Under the pieces are notes generated by a model. That model saw only the letters and a list, made by a program, of their open reading frames with translations. It searched no databases and had not been told where the DNA came from. Below are positions 6,350 to 12,583 of a DNA stretch of 12,583 nucleotides, piece by piece. Position 1 is the stretch's first letter; each line of letters opens with the position of its first letter. This stretch comes from Desulfobacterales bacterium (GTDB taxonomy: Bacteria > Desulfobacterota > DSM-4660 > Desulfatiglandales > B25-G16), in assembly GCA_030672485.1 (NCBI GenBank), contig DAOVGH010000046.1:1-12583 (forward strand), in the 5' to 3' direction. Both the position numbers and the translations under genes were made by a program.

Positions 6350-8668
6350 ATGGCACTTCCCATGACGGACGATAAGAAGGAAAAAGCGAATGATATAGAG
6401 GTCTTAGAGAGCCAGCTTCAGTTCAGCAAAAGGCTTAATTTCATTACAAATAAGATAAATTCCTCCAAGGACATAGATGACATACTGATTAATTTGAGGG
6501 AGAGTGTTCTTAGTCTATTTGATGCAGACCGCTTAACCATTTATTTGGTGGATGGGGCCAGCAAAGAGATCGTTTCACGTTTTAAGACAGGTGAAGAGAT
6601 AAACGAAATAAGAGTCCGTCTTAACAACAAGAGTATTGCAGGTTATTGTGCTTCCGCTGGAAAAATGGCAAGCATTGCTGATGCCTATGATAAAAATGAA
6701 CTAAAACGGATTAGCCCTGAATTGACATTTGACAGGAGGTGGGATGAAAGAACCGGTTACAAGACAAAACAGGTTCTAGTTGCACCCATTAGGTTTGATA
6801 AATATCTGTTGGGGGTGATTCAGCTTATCAACAAAGGCGATGGCCAACGCTTTACATCCGAAGACCAGAAGTCTCTCGTTGAAATAACAAAGGTCTTGGG
6901 AATTGCCTTCTACAATCACCGAAAACTGAAACAAAGCAGAAGACAGACAAAATTCCATTATCTTATCAGCAACAATATTATTACCCAGAAAGATCTGGAA
7001 GAGGCTATAGGTCTTGCGCGGAAGACAAAGAGCAGTGTAGAGACTGTTCTTATGAATGACTATCATGTATCCAAAGAGGACATAGGAAAGTCTTTAAGCA
7101 CGTTTTATAATACGCGATTTATCCGCTATGATGAAAAGATGGTTATTCCGGGGCAGTTGCTCAAAGGTCTTAAGCCAAGGTATTTGAAGAATAACCTTTT
7201 TGTGCCAATAGCCCAATCTGGCTCTAAGATAGTGATAACAATGGAAAACCCAGACTACTTGCCCGGGCAAGACGCGATAAAAGGGCTTATCCCTGGCCGG
7301 GAGTTTGAGTTTTGTGTTTCATTAAGGGAAGATGTTATCAAGATGATAGACCATTTCTTTGATGTCAGGAGATCAAGTCTCATACGTGGGTCAGGGAGTA
7401 TCGAAGAAATCCTCGGGCAGTTGGATAGTGCAGAGCAGGGAGTAGATGATGAACTTGAAGAGTTTACTGAGGAAGACGGGGCTATCGTTCAGTTAGTAAA
7501 TAAGATGGTTGTTGATGCACATAATATGGGGGCCTCTGATATCCATATAGAACCCATGATGGGCAAGGAAGATGCTGTGGTCAGGTTCAGGGTTGATGGA
7601 GATTGCCATATATACCAGACTATACCTTATACCTATAAGAATGCTCTGTGTTCCCGGATTAAGATCATGAGCGATCTCGATATAGCGGAAAGACGTCTCC
7701 CGCAGGATGGTAAAATAAAATTCAAAAGATATGCCCCATTGGACATCGAATTGAGGGTGGCTACAATCCCGACCACAGGAAGGAATGAGGATGTCGTAAT
7801 GAGGCTACTGGCTAGCGGTGAACCTATACCACTAGATAAGATGGGCATGAGCGAGAGAAATTATGAGGCATTTCTGGATATGATAAAGAGGCCCTATGGT
7901 ATTGCCCTTGTGGTTGGTCCTACCGGTAGCGGTAAAACCACCACGCTGCATTCAGCCCTGCGTTTCATAAATAAAACGGAGACGAAGATATGGACTGCGG
8001 AAGACCCGGTGGAGATTACACAGAAAGGTCTTCGCCAGGTCCAGGTGCAACCCAAGATAGGGCTTAATTTTGCAGCTGCCATGAGGTCATTCTTAAGGGC
8101 GGATCCGGATGTAATCATGGTTGGAGAGATGAGGGATCATGAGACAGCGGCTACGGGAATTGAGGCATCCCTTACTGGTCATCTGGTTCTTTCAACCCCT
8201 CATACCAACAGCGCACCTGAGACAATTACAAGATTGCTGGATATGGGAATGGATCCCTTTAATTTTGCCGATGCCCTTTTGGGTATCCTTGCCCAGAGAC
8301 TGGTAAGGACCTTGTGCAAGGATTGTAAAGAGGCTTACCATCCATCAAGGGAGGAGTTTGACTCGTTGGCCAGGACATACGGTGATAATTTTGATGCCCT
8401 GAATATCTCCTACAATGATGATCTAACCCTTTACAGGCCCAAGGGTTGCCAAAGGTGTCAGAACACTGGATACAAGGGACGAACCGGCTTGTATGAGCTA
8501 TTGGTTGGTACAACCAAAATGAAGTCCCTGATTCAGAGTAAGGCCAAAATGGAGGAGATCAGGAAACAAGCCATAGCTGACGGAATGGCAACCTTGATGC
8601 AAGACGGGGTAAGAAAGGTATTTCATGGCCAAACCGATCTTATGCAGGTAAGGAAGGTCTGCATGTAA
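6350..8668 (+). CDS. GAF domain-containing PilB/GspE-type secretion ATPase
   Basis: This hexameric motor-type ATPase would power type IV pilus or type II secretion assembly from the cytoplasmic side. Residue numbers here count from an in-frame GTG at 6341; the preferred start is ATG at 6350 (residue 4), with AGAAGG (6336-6341) eight bases upstream. The order is: a coiled lead helix; a GAF domain (about 45-195); an MshEN-like T2SSE_N region (about 203-345); an acidic linker; and the ATPase core (about 380-775). The core has Walker A GPTGSGKTTT (526-535), the Asp-box region WTAEDPVE (551-558), Walker B with VGEMRD (594-599), and a zinc tetracysteine (C659, C662, C703, C706). STPHTN (618-623) has Pro where relatives usually have Leu. 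The fused GAF domain suggests control by a small ligand. No pilus or secretion partner genes are next to it. Confidence 0.9.
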   Translation: MALPMTDDKKEKANDIEVLESQLQFSKRLNFITNKINSSKDIDDILINLRESVLSLFDADRLTIYLVDGASKEIVSRFKTGEEINEIRVRLNNKSIAGYCASAGKMASIADAYDKNELKRISPELTFDRRWDERTGYKTKQVLVAPIRFDKYLLGVIQLINKGDGQRFTSEDQKSLVEITKVLGIAFYNHRKLKQSRRQTKFHYLISNNIITQKDLEEAIGLARKTKSSVETVLMNDYHVSKEDIGKSLSTFYNTRFIRYDEKMVIPGQLLKGLKPRYLKNNLFVPIAQSGSKIVITMENPDYLPGQDAIKGLIPGREFEFCVSLREDVIKMIDHFFDVRRSSLIRGSGSIEEILGQLDSAEQGVDDELEEFTEEDGAIVQLVNKMVVDAHNMGASDIHIEPMMGKEDAVVRFRVDGDCHIYQTIPYTYKNALCSRIKIMSDLDIAERRLPQDGKIKFKRYAPLDIELRVATIPTTGRNEDVVMRLLASGEPIPLDKMGMSERNYEAFLDMIKRPYGIALVVGPTGSGKTTTLHSALRFINKTETKIWTAEDPVEITQKGLRQVQVQPKIGLNFAAAMRSFLRADPDVIMVGEMRDHETAATGIEASLTGHLVLSTPHTNSAPETITRLLDMGMDPFNFADALLGILAQRLVRTLCKDCKEAYHPSREEFDSLARTYGDNFDALNISYNDDLTLYRPKGCQRCQNTGYKGRTGLYELLVGTTKMKSLIQSKAKMEEIRKQAIADGMATLMQDGVRKVFHGQTDLMQVRKVCM

Positions 8669-8678
8669 AGATTGCCTT

Positions 8679-9758
8679 TTAGGGGAACCTTCCGGGATTC
8701 ATCAGGCCAGTCGTCTCCTCGATGTGCATCATGATATTCATGTTCTGCAGTGCATTACCCGCCTGACCTTTAACTAAATTATCAATCACGCTGATAATAA
8801 TCAGTTTTCCTGTCCTTGGGTCTATATTGAGGGAAATATTACAGAAGTTGCTGCCCCTAACATCCGTACTGCTCAAGATCTCTCCATGGCTCAATACCCT
8901 GATAAAAGGCTCCTTCCCATACATGCTACCATAGGCATCTCTCAGGCTCTCTATATTTACATTCGGGAGAAGATTTGCATAGATAGTTGTAATGATCCCC
9001 CTGCTCAAGGGAACAACATGAGGTGTAAAGGTAATCTTGATCTCCCTGCCGCTTGAAAAGGTTAATTCCCTCTCGATTTCATATACATGTTGATGGCCAG
9101 TTACCTTATACGCATTCATAGCCTCATATCTGGCTGGGAAATGAAACCCTGGCGAGGGCGTTTTTCCAGCCCCGGAGACACCGCTTTTTGCATCAAAGAC
9201 GATGTCGTTACCATCTATCAGGCCTGATCTTAGAGCAGGCGCAAGCCCAAGGATAGAGCTTACTGCAAAACATCCTGGATTTCCAACCAGACCTGAGCTG
9301 GCTATTTCCGCCCTATGTAACTCGGGCAGGCCATAGATAGAGGAGGGGAGAATATCCGGATCAGCATGCTCCTCTGTCCTCCCGATTCTGGCAGCGTAAG
9401 AGGCATAGCTATCTTTATCATTGAATCGGAAGTCCCCGCTATAATCGATTACCTTAGCGCCCTTATCCAACCATGTCCTTGCCTGTCTTTGGCCTACTCC
9501 ATCAGGCGTTGCGTAGAAAACAATATCAAAGTCATCCGGGCAGCTGGGGTCATCCGCATCAAAAACCAGCAGATCGCAGAATCCTTTGAGGTGTGGGTAA
9601 GTGACACTAATAGGCTTATTAACATCTTGTTTTTCTATAAGGGCACCTATGGTAACATGGGGATGATTTATGAGGAGCTCAATTAAACCGACCCCGCCGT
9701 AACCCGTTGCCCCTACAAGCCCAACCCTTATGCTTTTTTTTCGCATCTTACTAGACAC
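8679..9758 (-). CDS. argC: N-acetyl-gamma-glutamyl-phosphate reductase
   Basis: ArgC reduces N-acetylglutamyl-5-phosphate to the semialdehyde with NADPH, the third step of arginine synthesis. Visible are the NADP-binding GATGYGG (16-22), ATPDGVG (83-89), VIDYSGDFR (103-111), the catalytic cysteine C163 in GNPGCF (159-164), SGVSGAGK (192-199) and the NAYKVTGHQH block (215-224). Total length up to 359 residues is normal or slightly long. The start is uncertain. GTG at 9758 overlaps the ychF-like gene by 8 bases; ATG at 9746 (residue 5) lies five bases after its stop and directly precedes the conserved strand, so it is equally plausible. Neither has a clear ribosome site, which suggests translational coupling. 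It is not beside other arginine genes here. Its stop lies 10 bases from that of the convergent ATPase gene. Confidence 0.93.
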   Translation of the reverse strand: MSSKMRKKSIRVGLVGATGYGGVGLIELLINHPHVTIGALIEKQDVNKPISVTYPHLKGFCDLLVFDADDPSCPDDFDIVFYATPDGVGQRQARTWLDKGAKVIDYSGDFRFNDKDSYASYAARIGRTEEHADPDILPSSIYGLPELHRAEIASSGLVGNPGCFAVSSILGLAPALRSGLIDGNDIVFDAKSGVSGAGKTPSPGFHFPARYEAMNAYKVTGHQHVYEIERELTFSSGREIKITFTPHVVPLSRGIITTIYANLLPNVNIESLRDAYGSMYGKEPFIRVLSHGEILSSTDVRGSNFCNISLNIDPRTGKLIIISVIDNLVKGQAGNALQNMNIMMHIEETTGLMNPGRFP

Positions 9759-10803
9759 TAAATCGAAACCTGATTATGTCCCCGTCCTGAACTATGTATT
9801 TTTTCCCTTCAAGGCGTAGATGGCCATCCTTCTTGGCCTCAGAAAAACTCCCATATCTGACCAATTGATCGTAAGGAAGGACCTCAGCCTTGATGAATCC
9901 CTTTTTCATATCTGAGTGGATCAGGTCTGCAGCCTCTATTGCTGATGTACCCTTGGTAACCGTCCATGATCTTACCTCGTTTTCCACAACGGTAAAAAAG
10001 GAGATAAGATTAGATACATCAAGGGACCGCTTGATAACTCTATCGATGAGGGATCTCTCAATATGGAAGGCAGATAAGAATTCCTTTGCCTCCTCTGGCT
10101 CCATCTCTCCTATCTCCATCTCTAACTTACCTCGAACTACCATAACCTCCACGTTTTCAGGGATGTGGGGCATCTTTGGCGGGTCTTCATCCTCATCTGA
10201 ATTGTTAGAGATCAGAAGCAAGGGCTTGGCAGACAAAAAGGTAAAACCCCTCAGAAGAGGAGAAGCAGCCATTTCAGGACGATCCCTCAAGGGCTTTTCC
10301 TCAGATAGGATATCCATACATTTCTTTAATAGAGATGGTTCCTCGACAGTTATCTCTTTTCCTTTCCCCTCATCTGATCGTATCCTCTCGATCCTCTTTT
10401 CGGCGACCATAAGATCGCTCAGTATCATCTCCGATTCCAGCTTAAAGAAATCCTCTTCGGGCGTGGGGGGAGGGCCCCCAAAGAGCTGAAAATTTTTTAC
10501 GACGTGCAGCAATCCATCACAGGTTCTGACCGTATTAAAGACCACATTTTCCTTTTCCCTCTTGGCGTGATCTGAATCTATGATTTTCGGTGGCAGCAGG
10601 TATTCTATCTGGGAATACACCGTCTTTTTTGGCTTAAATACCTCCGTGAGGTAATCTACCCTCTCATCAGGTACGTTAACTGTTGCAATTAGCTGATCTC
10701 CTTTCTTAGTCCTCTCCTCACTCTTTATCCCCCTTGCTCCAGTCAGGGCCTTGAAGATTGTAGACTTCCCCGATTCAGGCAATCCAATGATACCTAATCT
10801 CAT
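9751..10803 (-). CDS. ychF: YchF/OLA1-like P-loop ATPase lacking the DxxG motif
   Basis: This 350-residue protein belongs with the YchF/OLA1 group of Obg-related NTPases, which bind ribosomes and prefer ATP. The P-loop is GLPESGKS (7-14; usually GLPNVGKS). The NxxE base-recognition motif is present as NSDE (201-204). The C-terminal TGS-type domain is well kept: SWTVTKGTSAIEAADLIHSD (279-298), KGFIKAEV (301-308), LRLEGKKYIVQDGDIIRFRF (329-348). The switch-II motif, normally DxAGLVxGA before the conserved IR..D block, is missing: after VYSQIEYLLPP (62-72) the sequence goes to a charged linker and then NTVRTCDGLLHVVKNF (90-105). So this is a divergent branch, perhaps a paralogue of a standard YchF. 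The start is ATG at 10803, with GGA a few bases upstream. It precedes and slightly overlaps argC. Confidence 0.82.
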   Translation of the reverse strand: MRLGIIGLPESGKSTIFKALTGARGIKSEERTKKGDQLIATVNVPDERVDYLTEVFKPKKTVYSQIEYLLPPKIIDSDHAKREKENVVFNTVRTCDGLLHVVKNFQLFGGPPPTPEEDFFKLESEMILSDLMVAEKRIERIRSDEGKGKEITVEEPSLLKKCMDILSEEKPLRDRPEMAASPLLRGFTFLSAKPLLLISNNSDEDEDPPKMPHIPENVEVMVVRGKLEMEIGEMEPEEAKEFLSAFHIERSLIDRVIKRSLDVSNLISFFTVVENEVRSWTVTKGTSAIEAADLIHSDMKKGFIKAEVLPYDQLVRYGSFSEAKKDGHLRLEGKKYIVQDGDIIRFRFSV

Positions 10804-10808
10804 TTTCC

Positions 10809-10871
10809 GTGCCTACCGTGAGCTAAAGTCATAAGTGCCTAAAGTGAACTAAAGTTTCAAGTGCCTAAAGT
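10809..10871. repeat. Degenerate 26-bp tandem repeat upstream of ychF-like gene
   Basis: Units 10820-10845 and 10846-10871 match at 22 of 26 positions, and bases 10809-10819 resemble the last 11 bases of the unit. The core word CTAAAGT recurs four times (starting 10823, 10839, 10849, 10865) with alternating steps of 16, 10 and 16 bases. The 11-mer GTGCCTAAAGT occurs twice exactly and once with two changes. It directly precedes the ychF-like start and so lies in its 5' leader. Confidence 0.65.
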
Positions 10872-10933
10872 TAAGGGTTGAAAGTCTTTAAGTCCACAAT
10901 CCATAAATTCCTCTTTAGTTTGTATCTTTATCC

Positions 10934-10960
10934 AGCATCAAGCATCAGGTATCAAGTATC
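10934..10960. repeat. Four degenerate heptads (RGYATCA)
   Basis: AGCATCA, AGCATCA, GGTATCA and AGTATC(G) run head to tail from 10934 to about 10961. They lie between the ttcA-like and ychF-like genes, about 60 bases from the 26-bp tandem repeat. Similar short heptad runs are known in intergenic DNA of many bacteria; function unknown. Confidence 0.6.
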
Positions 10961-11026
10961 GTTTGACTAACGGAACCAATCCCTATCTTCCTGAAATTAT
11001 TAGGTAAAAAAGAAATTCCTGTAAGA

Positions 11027-11752
11027 TCAAGCTAGATCGTAACGGTTCGTAACTATCCCCTGTAATGCATTAAATATATTTCCCTTTATCTTTCTATTGG
11101 TCTGATAAAGGCTTGAAAGCAGAGACCTGATCTGTGCCCTCTTTGATGATCCGGCCGTAGGGCAGCCACTATCTACCTCGGAAAATCCCATCTCATCAGC
11201 ATATCTTTTGATAATGCCCTCATTTAACAGAAAAAGCGGCCTAATGATGAAAAGCTTCCCGTTAAATAACTCTTGTACCGGCTGGATTGTATCTATTGAA
11301 CCGGCAAAAAAGAGGTTCAAGAAGAACGTCTCTATAAAATCGTCTTTCTGATGCCCAAATGCTATCTTGTTGCATTCAAGTTCTGCCGCCTTTTCAAATA
11401 TGGCCTTTCTCTTCAGGCGTGAGCAGAGAAAGCACGGATTTTCTCGGTTTTCTTTTCCATGGGCACGTGGACCAAATCTGCTTTCGATAATATGGTACTC
11501 AAACCCGTTTCCGTAGAAGAAGTCCTCCATTCTTTTCCCCGTATCTTGTTCAAAACCCAAATCTACGTGAACTGCTATGAGATTGTACGTAATGGGGATC
11601 CTTTTTAGCCGATCTCTTAGGAGCCATAACAGCGATAGACTATCCTGACCACCTGAAACCGCCACCAATATTCTATCCCCATCCTGTATCATCTGAAAAT
11701 TCCAGATGGCCTTACCCATAAGCCGCTTCATCTCGTTAGCAACATAACTCAA
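11027..11752 (-). CDS. ttcA: TtcA-like tRNA 2-thiolation ATPase
   Basis: This 241-residue PP-loop ATPase resembles TtcA, which adenylates and thiolates cytidine 32 of certain tRNAs using a [4Fe-4S] cluster. It has the PP-loop SGGQDS (33-38), the cysteine pair NPCFLCSRLKR (105-115; C107, C110), GHQKDDFIET (133-142), and a third cysteine C197 in SGCPTAG. In E. coli TtcA three cysteines bind the cluster, which fits. It is shorter than E. coli TtcA (311 residues), as is usual in many non-enteric relatives. The start is TTG at 11752, with GGGAGG (11763-11768) ten bases upstream; the TTGA overlaps the yggS stop by four bases, a sign of translational coupling. The exact tRNA base modified is inferred; other PP-loop thiolases of this group are possible. 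Confidence 0.82.
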   Translation of the reverse strand: MSYVANEMKRLMGKAIWNFQMIQDGDRILVAVSGGQDSLSLLWLLRDRLKRIPITYNLIAVHVDLGFEQDTGKRMEDFFYGNGFEYHIIESRFGPRAHGKENRENPCFLCSRLKRKAIFEKAAELECNKIAFGHQKDDFIETFFLNLFFAGSIDTIQPVQELFNGKLFIIRPLFLLNEGIIKRYADEMGFSEVDSGCPTAGSSKRAQIRSLLSSLYQTNRKIKGNIFNALQGIVTNRYDLA

Positions 11753-12414
11753 TTATGCCTTTCCTCCCTCTCTCCAAATATCCTTGTTCCTATCCTTACC
11801 AGGTTTGCCCCCTCCTCTATAGCAACCTTATAGGAATTTGTCATGCCCATAGAAAGCCATTTCATCTCTACACTTGGCAAGTCAAAATCCTTGATCTGTT
11901 CAAACAACTCCCTTGTTTTTCTGAAGTACGGACGTGACTCCTCTGGATCACCGAATCTGGGTCCCATGGTCATCAGGCCCATGACCTTTATATAATCCAG
12001 AGAGGACATTTCCCTTATGAGTTGCACTACATCCTTTGGGGCTACTCCGCTTTTCTGGTTCTCCTCGCCGCTGTTGACCTCAATTGAGATGGGCATGATT
12101 TTATCGCGCCTCTTACAGCATTTTTCTATCTCTTTGGCGAGTTTCAGTGAATCCACGGATTCGATCAAGTCAAAGGTATCGATTGCCTTTTTTACCTTAT
12201 TCGTCTGCAGATGTCCAATAAAGTGCCATTTGGCTTTTTCTTGTACTTCATTGATTACCCTCAGGGTCTCCTGGACATAGTTTTCTCCTATGATCCTTAT
12301 ACCTGCCTTTATTGCTTCAGATATCTCATCGGCGCTTCTTTGTTTGGCTGCTGCAAGCACAGTGACCCCTTCTGGTAGCTCACCTAATAGGCGCTTAACA
12401 TTTTCCTTTATCAT
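11749..12414 (-). CDS. yggS: YggS family pyridoxal phosphate homeostasis protein
   Basis: YggS (PLPBP) binds pyridoxal 5'-phosphate and helps control free PLP and amino acid balance; it has no known enzymatic activity. The 221-residue protein is a single TIM barrel of the alanine racemase N-terminal type. Visible are the PLP lysine K24 in AAAKQRS (21-27), GENYVQE (43-49), WHFIGHLQTNK (63-73), IEVNSGEENQKSG (111-123), and the phosphate-binding end LSMGMTNSYKVAIEEGA (187-203) with RIGTRIFGER (207-216). Start ATG at 12414 has a strong GAGGAG (12423-12428) eight bases upstream. It lies 21 bases after the stop of a ferredoxin-like gene and overlaps the ttcA-like start by four bases, so the three genes form one unit. 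Confidence 0.94.
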   Translation of the reverse strand: MIKENVKRLLGELPEGVTVLAAAKQRSADEISEAIKAGIRIIGENYVQETLRVINEVQEKAKWHFIGHLQTNKVKKAIDTFDLIESVDSLKLAKEIEKCCKRRDKIMPISIEVNSGEENQKSGVAPKDVVQLIREMSSLDYIKVMGLMTMGPRFGDPEESRPYFRKTRELFEQIKDFDLPSVEMKWLSMGMTNSYKVAIEEGANLVRIGTRIFGEREERHN

Positions 12415-12422
12415 TGTATGAA

Positions 12423-12428
12423 CTCCTC
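12423..12428 (-). promoter_or_regulatory. Strong ribosome binding site of yggS
   Basis: GAGGAG sits 8 bases before the yggS ATG, within the short gap after the ferredoxin-like gene, and settles the start at 12414. Confidence 0.75.
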
Positions 12429-12435
12429 TACATAA

Positions 12436-12583
12436 TTATGGCATTGGCACGACTGGTTTTATTAAAAGGGCGGCAACAGGGCAGATTTCTGCACAAGCAT
12501 AACATTCCTTGCAGATAGCTCTGGCTTTGTCCTCTTCGCCAAAGAAGCTTATCACGGTATTGAATCCCCTTTTTGCAAAGCTT
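12436..12583 (-). CDS. C-terminal end of a 4Fe-4S ferredoxin-domain protein (cut by window edge)
   Basis: The last 49 codons of a gene that begins outside the window. The readable end shows a 4Fe-4S cluster motif of the pattern C-x2-C-x2-C-x3-C-P (ICKECYACAEICPVAAL), followed by LIKPVVPMP and the stop at 12436. Before it comes RGFNTVISFFGEEDKARA. Such a motif with a short tail can end a small ferredoxin, an iron-sulphur subunit or a larger oxidoreductase; the family cannot be named from this part. One cluster motif is seen, and a second could lie outside the window. It is the first visible gene of the unit with yggS and the ttcA-like gene, which itself needs an Fe-S cluster. Confidence 0.85.
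   Translation of the reverse strand, partial: SFAKRGFNTVISFFGEEDKARAICKECYACAEICPVAALLIKPVVPMP

Noticed and set aside
9366..9686. 106-codon plus-strand frame
   Set aside because: It is antisense to argC, which has clear catalytic motifs.
9890..10489. 199-codon open frame on the plus strand
   Set aside because: It is fully antisense to the ychF-like gene, whose family motifs are clear; the serine-rich translation shows no domain and no ribosome site.
10809..10960. Possible CRISPR array
   Set aside because: The units are degenerate, contiguous and of two different types, with no unique spacers and no cas genes nearby.
10980..11026. Terminator after the ttcA-like gene
   Set aside because: On the minus strand there is a T-run (about 11005-11010), but only a weak 4-bp stem precedes it.

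Overview
This looks like a chromosomal, housekeeping-type segment from a Gram-negative (diderm) bacterium, most likely of the deltaproteobacterial/Desulfobacterota type. The clues are an LPS heptose kinase beside LPS-type glycosyltransferases, the order heptose kinase - DUF4416 - YicC - RemA/DUF370 - guanylate kinase (as I recall it from Geobacter-like and sulfate-reducing lineages), a GAF-fused PilB/GspE ATPase, and degenerate heptad-type intergenic repeats. This placement is an inference from gene content; no marker gene settles it. Every gene longer than about 80 codons matches a known family, and no gene-free stretch exceeds 300 bases.

Layout. (1) 1-966, minus strand: two glycosyltransferase family 2 genes, a WaaE/KdtX-like enzyme followed by a second one cut by the window edge, read from a good sigma70-like promoter at 1010-1038. 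(2) 1238-5441, plus strand: a compact probable operon of rfaE1 (heptose-7-phosphate kinase), a DUF4416 gene, yicC, remA, gmk and rlmB, starting from a promoter at about 1099-1128. It mixes cell-envelope sugar supply with RNA decay, nucleotide supply and rRNA methylation. (3) 5516-6136, minus: maf, convergent with rlmB across an inverted heptad repeat. (4) 6350-8668, plus: a large ATPase with a GAF domain, an MshEN-like region and a PilB/GspE motor domain, with no pilus or secretion partner genes next to it. (5) 8679-10803, minus: ychF-like followed by argC, overlapping or nearly so; the ATPase gene and argC converge with only 10 bases between their stops. (6) 10804-11026: an intergenic region with two kinds of degenerate short repeats. 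(7) 11027-12583, minus: a ferredoxin-like gene cut by the window edge, then yggS (PLP homeostasis) and ttcA-like (Fe-S tRNA thiolase), tightly packed and probably co-transcribed.

I found no clear defence system, mobile element, CRISPR array or RNA gene. The items most worth a second look are the YchF-like protein that keeps its P-loop and NxxE motif but lacks the switch-II DxxG motif, the GAF-ATPase whose MshEN region looks degenerate, and three families of degenerate intergenic repeats placed at transcription-unit boundaries.
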